Assembly (NCBI GenBank): GCA_029268305.1
Contig: JAJUGE010000002.1
Span: 62,001 to 126,000 of the forward strand
Source of the DNA: Alphaproteobacteria bacterium
Lineage (GTDB): Bacteria > Pseudomonadota > Alphaproteobacteria > JAJUGE01
Direction: 5' to 3'
Length of the DNA stretch: 64,000 nt
Part shown: positions 18,406 through 26,309 of the stretch, in pieces
How the letters are laid out: the number at the start of each line of letters is the position of its first letter
Position numbering within the stretch: position 1 is the first letter of the stretch
The notes under the pieces: generated by a model
The model's input: the letters and a program-made list of their open reading frames with translations, nothing else
Told to the model about the DNA's origin: nothing
Database searches by the model: none
Program-made: the position numbers and the translations under genes

Positions 18406-19470
18406 TCAGGTGCGTTTCGCGCTCAGCCGAGCTCCGAGCCAGTGCAATCCCTGGAAGACGAGCGGCGTCGTCGGCACGATCATGAATATTCGCACCACGT
18501 GAAACGCACTCACCAGGGCCACGTCGAGGTGCAGCGCCTTTGCGGTGATGGACATTTCGGTGACCCCGCCGGGAGCGGTGGCGAGGATCATGGAAGCGAA
18601 GGGAGCCTCGACCACGAGGGTCCCGAGCAGCCCGAGACCCAGGCAGGCGCCGAGCAGGACAACGTTGCCGACCATCGTGGCGGTGAAAAATCCGTGCGCG
18701 CCACGAAGCGTGTCGCGGCTGAACATGGCGCCGAGCGAAGTCCCCAAGAGAACCTGCGAGATCGCGATCAGTATCGGAGGGATCGTCGAGAGCGTGATCC
18801 CGAAGCCGGTGATGGCGGCCGACAGCGTCATCGGACCGAGCAGCCATGCGTTCGGCAACCGGGCTTTCGCCGTCAGGACAGCGGCGACAACGGCCATCGC
18901 AATCAAGGCAGCGAGACCGATCGGGTCGAAGTGCGAAGAGCGGGTCACGAAATCGGGCACCCCGCCAACGCCGGACCAGGTGATGGCCGGGGGCACGATC
19001 GTGACGATGATCCCGACCCTAAGAGCCTGCGCGAAAGCGACGGGTGCGCCGTTGCCGCCGTGGCGCTCCGCCATCAGCGCCATCTCGGCGGCACCGCCCG
19101 GAACGCTCGCGAAATAGGCGGTAGGCCAGTCGATGCCGGTCATCCGCAACAGGAGAAGTCCGGCAAGGCAACCGAGAACCAGCACGAACGCGCCGGCGAA
19201 AAGCATCGCCCCCACATTGTCCATGAGAGCGGCGACCGTGACGGGCGTGAAGAAGAGGCCGATCGCGATGCCGAGCACGAGCTGTCCGACGCGGCGACCG
19301 ATGGTTGACACCGGAAGTCCGTGTCCGGCGACGTTCAGGGCGGCCGTGACGAGCAGAGCACCGATCAGCCAGGCCAACGGGACGTGCGCGAGCGAGCAGA
19401 GCCAGCCGCCGAATGCAGCCGGAACATAGGCGAGCAGCAGCCGGGCCGGGCCGCCTGGCACAAGAGACAT
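18406..19470 (-). CDS. AbrB-family integral membrane protein (PF05145-like)
   Basis: A 354-aa very hydrophobic protein with about ten membrane segments arranged as two homologous halves. Each half carries a related motif: SVPGGAAEMA at about residue 123 and TAPGGVTEMS at about residue 306. This duplicated PGG-EM pattern belongs to the AbrB membrane family, sometimes misnamed ammonia monooxygenase and unrelated to the Bacillus AbrB regulator. Biochemical role unknown; a permease is plausible. It follows the amidase gene after 2 nt, so it is in the same operon, which links it to the amidase substrate or product. Confidence 0.85.
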   Translation of the reverse strand: MSLVPGGPARLLLAYVPAAFGGWLCSLAHVPLAWLIGALLVTAALNVAGHGLPVSTIGRRVGQLVLGIAIGLFFTPVTVAALMDNVGAMLFAGAFVLVLGCLAGLLLLRMTGIDWPTAYFASVPGGAAEMALMAERHGGNGAPVAFAQALRVGIIVTIVPPAITWSGVGGVPDFVTRSSHFDPIGLAALIAMAVVAAVLTAKARLPNAWLLGPMTLSAAITGFGITLSTIPPILIAISQVLLGTSLGAMFSRDTLRGAHGFFTATMVGNVVLLGACLGLGLLGTLVVEAPFASMILATAPGGVTEMSITAKALHLDVALVSAFHVVRIFMIVPTTPLVFQGLHWLGARLSAKRT

Positions 19471-19472
19471 AT

Positions 19473-20921
19473 TTACTCCCGGGGCAAGGAAGGACGCCGA
19501 AGGTGCCAGTCCGTCTCCTGCTGGTAGGCGTGCCCCAGCGAGAACAGGCGCGGCTCGGCGAAGGGGCGGCCGACGAGCTGAATCGCTATTGGCAGGTTGC
19601 CGTCCGAGAAGCCGCAGGGAAGCGCCAGCGATGGCAGGCCCAGATAGTTGAACGGCCGCGTCGCCCGAGTGAGGCTCCCGACCATGCCGGGGATGGCGCC
19701 GGGATCGTCGACGTCGGTTTCCGCGATGGTCGGAACCGGCTGGGTGAGGACCGGCAGATGCAGCACGTCGACCTCGGCGAATGCGGTCCGGATGAACTCG
19801 CGCGTCACGCGACCGCGGAGGCCGAGCGCTTCGATATAGCGGGTGGCCGGCAACATCAGTCCGGCCTCGGTCCGGCTGTAGACGTGAACGGAGTAGTCCT
19901 GCGGCCGCTCGCGCATCCAGCGACCGTGCATCGCCGCTGCCTCGGACTTCGAGACCGCGTCGGCTAGGGCGAACAGCGTCCCGGGTGCGGGCATGTCGAA
20001 CGGTACGAGTCGCGCGCCGAGCCGCTCGAAGACGACGAGGCTAGCCTCGTGCGCCGCGCCGACCTGCGGGTGCAGGGGACCGAACGGCTCTCCTCGTGCC
20101 ACGCCGAGGCGCAGCCCACGCAGCGGCTGGCCCAGCAACTGCTCGAACGATGCGGCCGGGAGCCGGCTGGAGGTCGGGTCGCGCGGGTCGTAACCCGCGA
20201 TTGCCGAGAACACGAGCGCGCAGTCCTCGACGCTCCGGGCGAGGGGGCCGACGGTATCGAGCGACCAGGATCGTGGCATGGCGCCGTGCCTGCTGACACG
20301 GCCGTAGGTGGGCTTGATGCCGGCAACCCCGCAGATCGCCGCCGGCAGGCGGATCGACCCCCCGGTGTCGGAGCCGAGTGCGGCATAGACCTGGCCCGAG
20401 GCGACCGCCGCGCCGGACCCGCTCGAGGAGCCACCGGTGATGTGCGCAGTGTTCCAGGGGTTGCGCGCGTGGCCGTAATGGGCGTTATGGCCGGTCGGGC
20501 CGGCCGCAAACTCGGCCATGTTCAGGCCGCCCATGGTCACCGCGCCTGCCGCATCGAGGCGCTCGAGCAGTGTCGAGGTCTCTTCTCCCGTGAGCTCGCC
20601 GAGAATGGCCGACCCGCCGGAGACGGTGCTGCCCGCGCGCGTGAACATGTCCTTGTGCGCCAGCGGCACTCCGGCAAGCGGCCCCGGATCCTTGCCCGCG
20701 GCGAGCGCCTCGTCGACGGAGCGAGCCTGCGCGCGGGCGGTTTCCGCGTCTATCCGGACGAAGGCGTTCACATGCGGCTGCCATGATTCGATCCGCTGCA
20801 GGCTGTCTTCGACCGCCTCCACGGCCGAAATGCGCCGCTCGCGGATATCGCGCGCGATCTCGACGAGCGAGGGAAGGGGAGGGTTGTTGCCGGTGGCCGG
20901 CGGCATGCTCTCGACGCTCAT
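19473..20921 (-). CDS. Amidase signature-family hydrolase (AtzE/GatA-like)
   Basis: A 482-aa amidase with a complete Ser-cisSer-Lys machinery: Lys at about 90 in PLAHKDMF, the glycine/serine motif GGSSSGSGAAVASG at 163-176, and Ser at about 189 in GSDTGGSIRLPAA. These enzymes hydrolyse carboxamides to acid and ammonia. The ATG overlaps by 4 nt the stop of a 68-aa gene resembling AtzG, the small partner of the carboxybiuret hydrolase AtzE, so it may act as a two-subunit enzyme. It is not tRNA amidotransferase GatA in context, as gatB and gatC are absent. Followed after 2 nt by the AbrB-family gene. Confidence 0.9.
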   Translation of the reverse strand: MSVESMPPATGNNPPLPSLVEIARDIRERRISAVEAVEDSLQRIESWQPHVNAFVRIDAETARAQARSVDEALAAGKDPGPLAGVPLAHKDMFTRAGSTVSGGSAILGELTGEETSTLLERLDAAGAVTMGGLNMAEFAAGPTGHNAHYGHARNPWNTAHITGGSSSGSGAAVASGQVYAALGSDTGGSIRLPAAICGVAGIKPTYGRVSRHGAMPRSWSLDTVGPLARSVEDCALVFSAIAGYDPRDPTSSRLPAASFEQLLGQPLRGLRLGVARGEPFGPLHPQVGAAHEASLVVFERLGARLVPFDMPAPGTLFALADAVSKSEAAAMHGRWMRERPQDYSVHVYSRTEAGLMLPATRYIEALGLRGRVTREFIRTAFAEVDVLHLPVLTQPVPTIAETDVDDPGAIPGMVGSLTRATRPFNYLGLPSLALPCGFSDGNLPIAIQLVGRPFAEPRLFSLGHAYQQETDWHLRRPSLPRE

Positions 20922-21124
20922 TCGAAGCTCTCCGCTTCGGCTTCGAGCACGCCCAAGAAATGTGCCGGCTCGTCAAAAAAGCCGAAGCTCTTCGTCGCTG
21001 CCGCGAGTACGGCCTCGTTGATCGCGCCTGCCTCGCTGGCGAGCTCTGCCGCTCTGTCCGGCGAAAGCGTCATCTTCTGCATCTCGATCGCGTAGGCCGA
21101 GATCGTCATGGGCTTCACTTTCAT
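20918..21124 (-). CDS. Small AtzG-like (DUF4089-like) putative amidase subunit
   Basis: A 68-aa protein beginning MKVKPMTISAYAIEMQKM, with two amphipathic helices and a C-terminal segment FGFFDEPAHFLGVLEA. Size, helical make-up and position directly before an AtzE-like amidase with a 4-nt ATGA overlap match AtzG-type subunits, which resemble GatC and wrap around the amidase. GAGGAG lies upstream of the ATG at 21124; an upstream in-frame ATG at 21172 lacks one. Sequence similarity is weak by eye, so the call relies strongly on context. Confidence 0.62.
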   Translation of the reverse strand: MKVKPMTISAYAIEMQKMTLSPDRAAELASEAGAINEAVLAAATKSFGFFDEPAHFLGVLEAEAESFE

Positions 21125-21468
21125 CGCCAGCTCCTCTCTTGGTCTCGAATGCTGCCAGGATTCCCGTGTCACGTCGGAGGGGTGTCGATCGCAGACTCAG
21201 CAAATTTCGCGCCAGAGTGATGCCTCGGCTGTGGCTTTGCCATGCCGGAGTGTACCCGTTCTTCGATGGGCCTCATTCGCTCGTCGCTGTCTTGATACGG
21301 TCTTCGTGGGAGTGCGCGCCGCACGGCTGGCGATCCGGCTGCGCTGCCGCTTTTCGAATGGAGAGAAGCCGTCGCACTTGCAGCGGAAAAGGACGGTAAG
21401 CCAGCCTCGCGGTTGGGGCCCTCTCAGGCCTTGACCGATCCGCGGGCGACTGGCGCAATTTGGTCTGC
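21125..21468. other. 344-bp region upstream of the amidase operon; no supported gene
   Basis: The promoter of the AtzG-like/amidase operon should lie near 21130-21200 on the minus strand. Short open frames occur on both strands but lack start sites and family features. No inverted repeat or promoter pair was clear enough to report. Confidence 0.5.
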
Positions 21469-21558
21469 TGGCGGATGGGGTGGGATTCGAACCCACGAGG
21501 GGCGTAAACCCCTGCCGGTTTTCAAGACCGGTGCCTTCAACCGCTCGGCCACCCATCC
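21469..21558 (-). tRNA. tRNA-Ser (anticodon UGA)
   Basis: A 90-nt class II tRNA. The acceptor GGATGGG pairs with CCCATCC, followed by discriminator G and an encoded CCA (21471-21469). The D-arm has GCCGAGCGGTTGAAGGC, the anticodon stem ACCGG/CCGGT holds the loop with TGA, and a long variable arm follows, as in serine tRNAs. The T-arm GTGGG-TTCGAAT-CCCAC is perfect. It decodes UCA and other UCN codons. It sits between the amidase operon and the type I secretion genes; no integrase or repeated 3' end is visible nearby. Confidence 0.96.
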
Positions 21559-21874
21559 ATGATCGTGACGATCGCATGAATAGGGGCTCGCATTGCCGCG
21601 CGCAAGCCGATGCCGCGGCTGGCGTCGAAACTCCAAATTAAGGAAGAGCACATAGGTTTCCGCCGAGATCGGAACCGGCATCGCCGCCGAAGGCCGGTGA
21701 GATTCACCACAGACCGGGGCCGCTTGAGATGCGATGTTTCGGGTACGACAGCTGACAGGACTGGCGAATTTGTCGAAATTTCAAGGCCGATGCTGTAGTC
21801 TCGCCGTCTCGGAAGGGCGGCTCGGGGGCGAGCGATCGTCCATGAAATCGATACAACCGAACGGTTAGGAAGCC
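21559..21874. other. 316-bp divergent promoter region between tRNA-Ser and the secretion operon
   Basis: It holds the tRNA promoter (minus strand) and presumably that of the type I secretion genes (plus strand). For the latter a weak candidate is TTTGTC (21769-21774) and CTGTAG (21793-21798) with 18-bp spacing in a locally AT-rich stretch. An inverted repeat GATCGT-G-ACGATC lies at 21561-21573 near the expected tRNA start site. I see no coding sequence. Confidence 0.45.
21578..21606 (-). promoter_or_regulatory. Candidate promoter of tRNA-Ser
   Basis: On the minus strand CTTGCG (21606-21601) and CTATTC (21583-21578) are 17 bp apart. Each matches the alphaproteobacterial consensus CTTGAC / CTATAT at 4 of 6 positions. 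The -10 element lies 19 nt from the tRNA 5' end, which leaves a short leader. Confidence 0.45.
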
Positions 21875-23815
21875 ATGCAGCCTAACGACGCCCTGAGGCG
21901 AGCAAAGACGGGTGCCAAGCGCGCCGTGTGGATGGTCGCGATCTTCAGCCTGTTCGCCAACATGCTGATGCTGACGGTCCCGATCTTCATGTTGCAGATG
22001 TACGATCGGGTGATTCCGTCCCGCAATACGGACACGCTCCTGTTCCTCGGGCTCATGGCGGCCGTCGCACTGGGCGTGATGGCGGCGCTCGAGGGTGTGC
22101 GTGGCCGCATCATGGTCCGTCTCGGCACCTGGGTCGATCGGGAGTTGAGCGGTCCGCTGCTCGCCGGCGGCATGAACGACGCGTTGCGGGCCGGCGGCTC
22201 GCGCGGCGCGCAGGGGCTGCGCGACCTGGCCAGCATCCGCTCGTTCCTCACGGGATCGGGCATTTTCCCGTTATTCGATTTCCCGTGGGTGTTCATCTTC
22301 ATCCCGATCATCTTCCTGATGCACCCGATGCTCGGCTGGATCGCCCTGATCGGTGCGATCGTCGTGTTCGCCTTCGCGATCGCCAACGACGTCATGAACC
22401 GTGCCGACCTGAAGCTGGCCGGAGCGGAATCGATGCGCTCGCTCTATCGGGCGGATGCGGTGGTCCGCAACGCCGACGTGATCGCCGCCATGGGCATGAT
22501 GCCGGACATCGTCCGGCGCTGGAGCCAGGGCAATGACGTCGGACTCGGGTACATGACCAAGGCCGGGGAGCGCGCCGGCCTCATCTCCGCTGCCGCCAAG
22601 TATGTGCGACTCCTCCTCCAGATTCTGATGCTCGGCACCGGCGCCTGGCTGGTGACCGAGCACGTCATCACCGGTGGCGCTATGATCGCGGCGTCGATCA
22701 TCCTCGGGCGCGCGTTGGCACCGGTCGAGCAGTCGATCTCCGCCTATCGCGGTTTCGTCTCCGCCTGGAGCTCCTGGGGCAACATCACGCAGCTCCTGCA
22801 GCGGACGCCGAACCTGGGTGAAGGCATGACGCTGCCGAAGCCGCAGGGGCGCTTGGATGTCGAAGGTGTGACTTTCGTGCCGGCCGGCGGGCGGGAGCCG
22901 ATCATCCGGCAGGTGTCGTTCTCGCTGGAGCCGGGCGAGGCGCTCGGCCTGATCGGCGCTTCCGCGGCCGGCAAGACGACGCTCGCACGCCTGCTCGTCG
23001 GAAGCTGGTCGCCGAACGTCGGCAATGTTCGGCTCGACGGCGCCGACGTCGCCGCCTGGGAAGCGATCGATCGCGGGCGCCACATCGGATATCTGCCCCA
23101 GGACGTCGAGCTGTTCGACGGCACCGTCCGCGAAAACATCGCCCGCCTCCAGAACGCGGACGATGAGGAGATCGTCGAGGCCGCGAAGCTGGCGGGCGTC
23201 CACGAGACGATTCTGCGCTTGCCGGACGGCTACGACACCCAAATCGGGGAAGGCGGGGCCAAGCTCTCCGGCGGGCAGCGGCAACGGATAGCGCTTGCAC
23301 GGGCCGTGTTCGGGGACCCGCGGCTCGTCGTGTTGGACGAGCCGAACGCCAGCCTCGACTCGGAAGGTGAGACTGCGCTGTTGGAGGCGATCGACCGGTT
23401 GAAGGAGCGTGGCACCACCCTTGTGGTGATTGCGCATCGGCCGAGCATTCTCGCGCATGTCGACAAGCTGATGGTGATGCGCTTCGGACGCATCGAGATG
23501 TTCGGCCCGCGCGAGGAAATACTCGCGAAGGTGACACCGGCCCCGCGGATCGCCGCCGCCCAGGCCGAGGCGCGGCTCCGGCAGGGGCTGACATCGGGAC
23601 CGACTTCGAACAGCAATGTCGATGTGCAGGCTGAGGCCGACGAGGACGAGGATGATCCTTCGGCTACGCACATTGCGGACGGGGACCTGCGGGATCCGGG
23701 TCGGCAGGAAGCCGACTTCCGTCCGGCTGCGGCTCGTGAACAGACAGGGACAGCCGCGCCCCGGCCATCCTTCGTGGTTTCCGCGGGCAGCCATACGAAC
23801 GTGAGGTCGTCATGA
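21875..23815 (+). CDS. Type I secretion system permease/ATPase (PrtD family) with acidic C-terminal tail
   Basis: A 646-aa fused membrane-domain/ATPase exporter subunit in the inner membrane. There are hydrophobic segments at about 20-40, 55-75, 130-170 and 245-285. Walker A GASAAGKTT is at 361-369, signature LSGGQ at 464-468, Walker B LVVLDE at 484-489 and the H-loop His at about 521. It resembles PrtD/AprD/LipB, which export RTX proteases and lipases, and lacks the N-terminal C39-like domain of HlyB. An unusual tail after about residue 560 is rich in Asp/Glu and Ala (AEADEDEDDPS). The adaptor gene overlaps by 4 nt. No RTX substrate or TolC lies in the window. Confidence 0.92.
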   Translation: MQPNDALRRAKTGAKRAVWMVAIFSLFANMLMLTVPIFMLQMYDRVIPSRNTDTLLFLGLMAAVALGVMAALEGVRGRIMVRLGTWVDRELSGPLLAGGMNDALRAGGSRGAQGLRDLASIRSFLTGSGIFPLFDFPWVFIFIPIIFLMHPMLGWIALIGAIVVFAFAIANDVMNRADLKLAGAESMRSLYRADAVVRNADVIAAMGMMPDIVRRWSQGNDVGLGYMTKAGERAGLISAAAKYVRLLLQILMLGTGAWLVTEHVITGGAMIAASIILGRALAPVEQSISAYRGFVSAWSSWGNITQLLQRTPNLGEGMTLPKPQGRLDVEGVTFVPAGGREPIIRQVSFSLEPGEALGLIGASAAGKTTLARLLVGSWSPNVGNVRLDGADVAAWEAIDRGRHIGYLPQDVELFDGTVRENIARLQNADDEEIVEAAKLAGVHETILRLPDGYDTQIGEGGAKLSGGQRQRIALARAVFGDPRLVVLDEPNASLDSEGETALLEAIDRLKERGTTLVVIAHRPSILAHVDKLMVMRFGRIEMFGPREEILAKVTPAPRIAAAQAEARLRQGLTSGPTSNSNVDVQAEADEDEDDPSATHIADGDLRDPGRQEADFRPAAAREQTGTAAPRPSFVVSAGSHTNVRSS

Positions 23816-25191
23816 AACTGCCTATTCGGCGCGACAGCGGCGCCCCACTGGCGGGACGTGAGCTGTACCGACCCAACACCGACCGGCCTACCGTCGACGA
23901 CGAGGCGATCGGGATTCGCAAGCCTATACTGTTCGGCGTGGCATTGATCGCCGTCTTCTTCGGCGGCTTCGGCACCTGGGCTGCCCTTGCGCCGCTCGAC
24001 AGCGCCGCGATCGCTCCGGGGACGGTGGTCGTCGGTGGAAGCAGGAAGGCTATCCAGCACCTCGAAGGCGGCATCGTCAGCGAGGTGAAGGTCGAGGAGG
24101 GGAGCGAGGTCGAGGCCGGGGACCCGCTGATCGTCCTGGACGAAACCCAACCCGGCTCGTCGCTCGCGATGGTGCGGGGACGGCTGCGGACCGCCCTTGC
24201 CCTCGAGGCGCGCCTCGCGGCGGAGCGCGACGATAAGGATAGGATCGAGTTTCCCGAATGGATGGTGGCGGAGGCTGCAGAAAACCCGACCGTCGCCGAA
24301 GTGATGACCTCCCAGAACCGCATTTTCACCAGCCGGCGGGAGTCCGTCCTCAGCCAGAAGTCGATCCTGCAGCAGCGGATTGAGCAGTACAACGAGGAGA
24401 TTCGTGGACTTCAGGGCGAGATCGCATCGCAGTCCAATCAGCTCTCCCTGATTCAGGACGAGCTGAACGACGTCCGCTTCCTGTACGAGAAGGGGCTGGC
24501 GCGGCGCCCGCGGCTGCTGGCGCTCGAGCGGGAGGCATCGAACATCCAGGGTGCTCGTGCCCGGAATGTCGCGGCGATCGCGCGTGCGAAGCAGGCGATC
24601 GGCGAGGCGCAGATGCGGATGGCCGACCTCGACACGAACCTCCGGCGCGAAGTGGTCGAGCAGCTGCGGGAAGTCCAGTCCGAGATCGCCGACCTGTGGG
24701 AGAAGAATCGGTCGGCCGAGGACATCATGACCCGAACGGTCCTGCGGGCACCGGTATCGGGTGTCGTCGTCGGCCTGAACGTCTTCACGCAAGGGGCGGT
24801 GATCCGGCCCGGCGAGACGCTGATGGAGATCGTGCCGCGAGACGACGCACTGATTGTAGAAGCGAGGGTCGATCCGAACGACATCGATGTGGTGCATGCC
24901 GGCCTCGGAGCGCAGGTGCGCCTGACCGCGTTCAGCCAGCGGATCTCCCCGATCCTCAACGGGACCGTCGAGACGGTTTCCGCCGACCGCCGGGTCGACG
25001 AGAGGACCGGCATTCCCTACTACACCGCGCGGGTGCGGCTCGATCATCAGGATGAAGCCGGCGCCGCCGACTTCGAGCTCTACCCGGGAATGCCGGCAGA
25101 GGTGATGATCGTCACCGGCGAGCGGACCGCGCTGTCCTATCTCGTGCGGCCGCTGATCTACAGCTTCAACCGGGCTCTGCGTGAGAGTTGA
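23812..25191 (+). CDS. HlyD/PrtE-family type I secretion adaptor
   Basis: A 459-aa membrane-fusion protein bridging the ATPase to an outer-membrane channel. One membrane helix is at about 38-60 (ILFGVALIAVFFGGFGTWAAL). It is followed by APGTVVVGGSRKAIQHLEGGIV, the classic start of the HlyD lipoyl half-motif, a coiled-coil hairpin region at about 160-300, and the returning half APVSGVVVGLNVFTQGAVI. The start is coupled to the ATPase gene by ATGA. Its 3' end overlaps or abuts the M23 peptidase gene. Confidence 0.92.
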   Translation: MKLPIRRDSGAPLAGRELYRPNTDRPTVDDEAIGIRKPILFGVALIAVFFGGFGTWAALAPLDSAAIAPGTVVVGGSRKAIQHLEGGIVSEVKVEEGSEVEAGDPLIVLDETQPGSSLAMVRGRLRTALALEARLAAERDDKDRIEFPEWMVAEAAENPTVAEVMTSQNRIFTSRRESVLSQKSILQQRIEQYNEEIRGLQGEIASQSNQLSLIQDELNDVRFLYEKGLARRPRLLALEREASNIQGARARNVAAIARAKQAIGEAQMRMADLDTNLRREVVEQLREVQSEIADLWEKNRSAEDIMTRTVLRAPVSGVVVGLNVFTQGAVIRPGETLMEIVPRDDALIVEARVDPNDIDVVHAGLGAQVRLTAFSQRISPILNGTVETVSADRRVDERTGIPYYTARVRLDHQDEAGAADFELYPGMPAEVMIVTGERTALSYLVRPLIYSFNRALRES

Positions 25192-25207
25192 ACCCGAGCT
25201 TCGCCGG

Positions 25208-26212
25208 ATGATGCGGTCCAGCGCCGGTGCAACGGCGCTGGCGCTCCTGCTTCTGTTTGGCTCTGCCAACGCAGGGGGAGTGCCGGAGCTCCGTTTCCCA
25301 GTCGATTGCACTCCCGGGGAAGATTGCTGGATCTACCAGTATGTGGACACAGATCCGGGCCCCGGCGCACGCGACTACACATGCGGCTTACGCTCCTACG
25401 AAGGCCACAAAGGGACCGATATCGCGCTGGCCGACCTGAAGTCGATCGAGCGGGGGGTAACCGTCGTCGCCGCTGCCGAGGGAAAGGTCCGGAGCATCCG
25501 CGACGGGGTGCCCGACCGCCTGCATGACGGTCCGGGCGCGACCAGCGTCGAAGGTCGGGAGTGCGGGAACGGGGTGGCCATCCAGCACGGCGACGGCTGG
25601 GAGAGCATGTACTGCCACCTTCGTAATGGCAGCGTGCGGGTTCGACCGGGAGAGCAGGTCGACCAAGGGCAACCGATCGGCGAAATCGGTCTTTCGGGAA
25701 TGACCCAATTTCCACACCTGCACTTCGCTGTCCGATACGGTGAAGCGGCGATCGACCCGTTCACCGGGCCTGTCCCGCCGGAAGGATGCGGAGTACCGGG
25801 AGCGCCCCTGTGGAGCGATGCGGATCGCGAGGCGACCCGATACTCCCCGGTCGACATTTATCAGATCGGCGCTGCGGTGGAGGCGCCGGAGGCGGCGGCA
25901 GCATATGCGGGGGAGCTCGACGCCGACACCCTGCCGAGTTCCGCTCCGGCGCTCGTCGCATGGACCACGCTCGCCGCCGTGCGGGCCGGCGACCAGCTGA
26001 CCATCAGGCTCGTGTCGCCAGCGGGCGAGACGGTGGCTAAAAGCGAAACGATTCTCGAGAAGAACCAGATCCGGTACTTCGCCTATACCGGTCGCCGGCT
26101 AACGGGGCCTTCTTGGCCTTCCGGCGACTATCGCATCGAGGTCGCGCTCGTGCGGGAAGCCGGCGACCCATCCGTGCGCAAATCGGCCGACAGGATAATT
26201 ACCGTTCGATAA
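25208..26212 (+). CDS. Exported M23-family metallopeptidase (LytM-like)
   Basis: A 334-aa secreted protein. The signal peptide MMRSSAGATALALLLLFGSA ends near ANA. The M23 zinc ligands are visible: His67 and Asp71 in GHKGTDIAL, and His170/His172 in FPHLHFAV, with His137 in YCHLRN. It should therefore be catalytic, cutting peptidoglycan cross-links. Several cysteines (about 34, 40, 59, 119, 136) suggest disulfides. A C-terminal beta-rich region follows. A GTG at 25181, overlapping the adaptor stop, is an alternative start. It is in an apparent operon with the type I secretion genes. Confidence 0.86.
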   Translation: MMRSSAGATALALLLLFGSANAGGVPELRFPVDCTPGEDCWIYQYVDTDPGPGARDYTCGLRSYEGHKGTDIALADLKSIERGVTVVAAAEGKVRSIRDGVPDRLHDGPGATSVEGRECGNGVAIQHGDGWESMYCHLRNGSVRVRPGEQVDQGQPIGEIGLSGMTQFPHLHFAVRYGEAAIDPFTGPVPPEGCGVPGAPLWSDADREATRYSPVDIYQIGAAVEAPEAAAAYAGELDADTLPSSAPALVAWTTLAAVRAGDQLTIRLVSPAGETVAKSETILEKNQIRYFAYTGRRLTGPSWPSGDYRIEVALVREAGDPSVRKSADRIITVR

Positions 26213-26309
26213 TCTTCCCGCCTGATGCTTGCGCTCTCGCGCCGGGTGATGCATTCGTTCCACGCGGCGCGGTGCCGCATCGGATTCGACCCCAAGAAGG
26301 GATCCACGA

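Noticed and set aside
19473-20921. GatA subunit of the Asp/Glu-tRNA amidotransferase
   Set aside because: It has amidase motifs, but gatB and gatC are absent and the neighbours are a small AtzG-like gene and transport genes.
23230-25311. A 693-codon minus-strand open frame antisense to the secretion genes
   Set aside because: Spans the end of one gene, the whole of another and the start of a third; composition is typical of a shadow frame.
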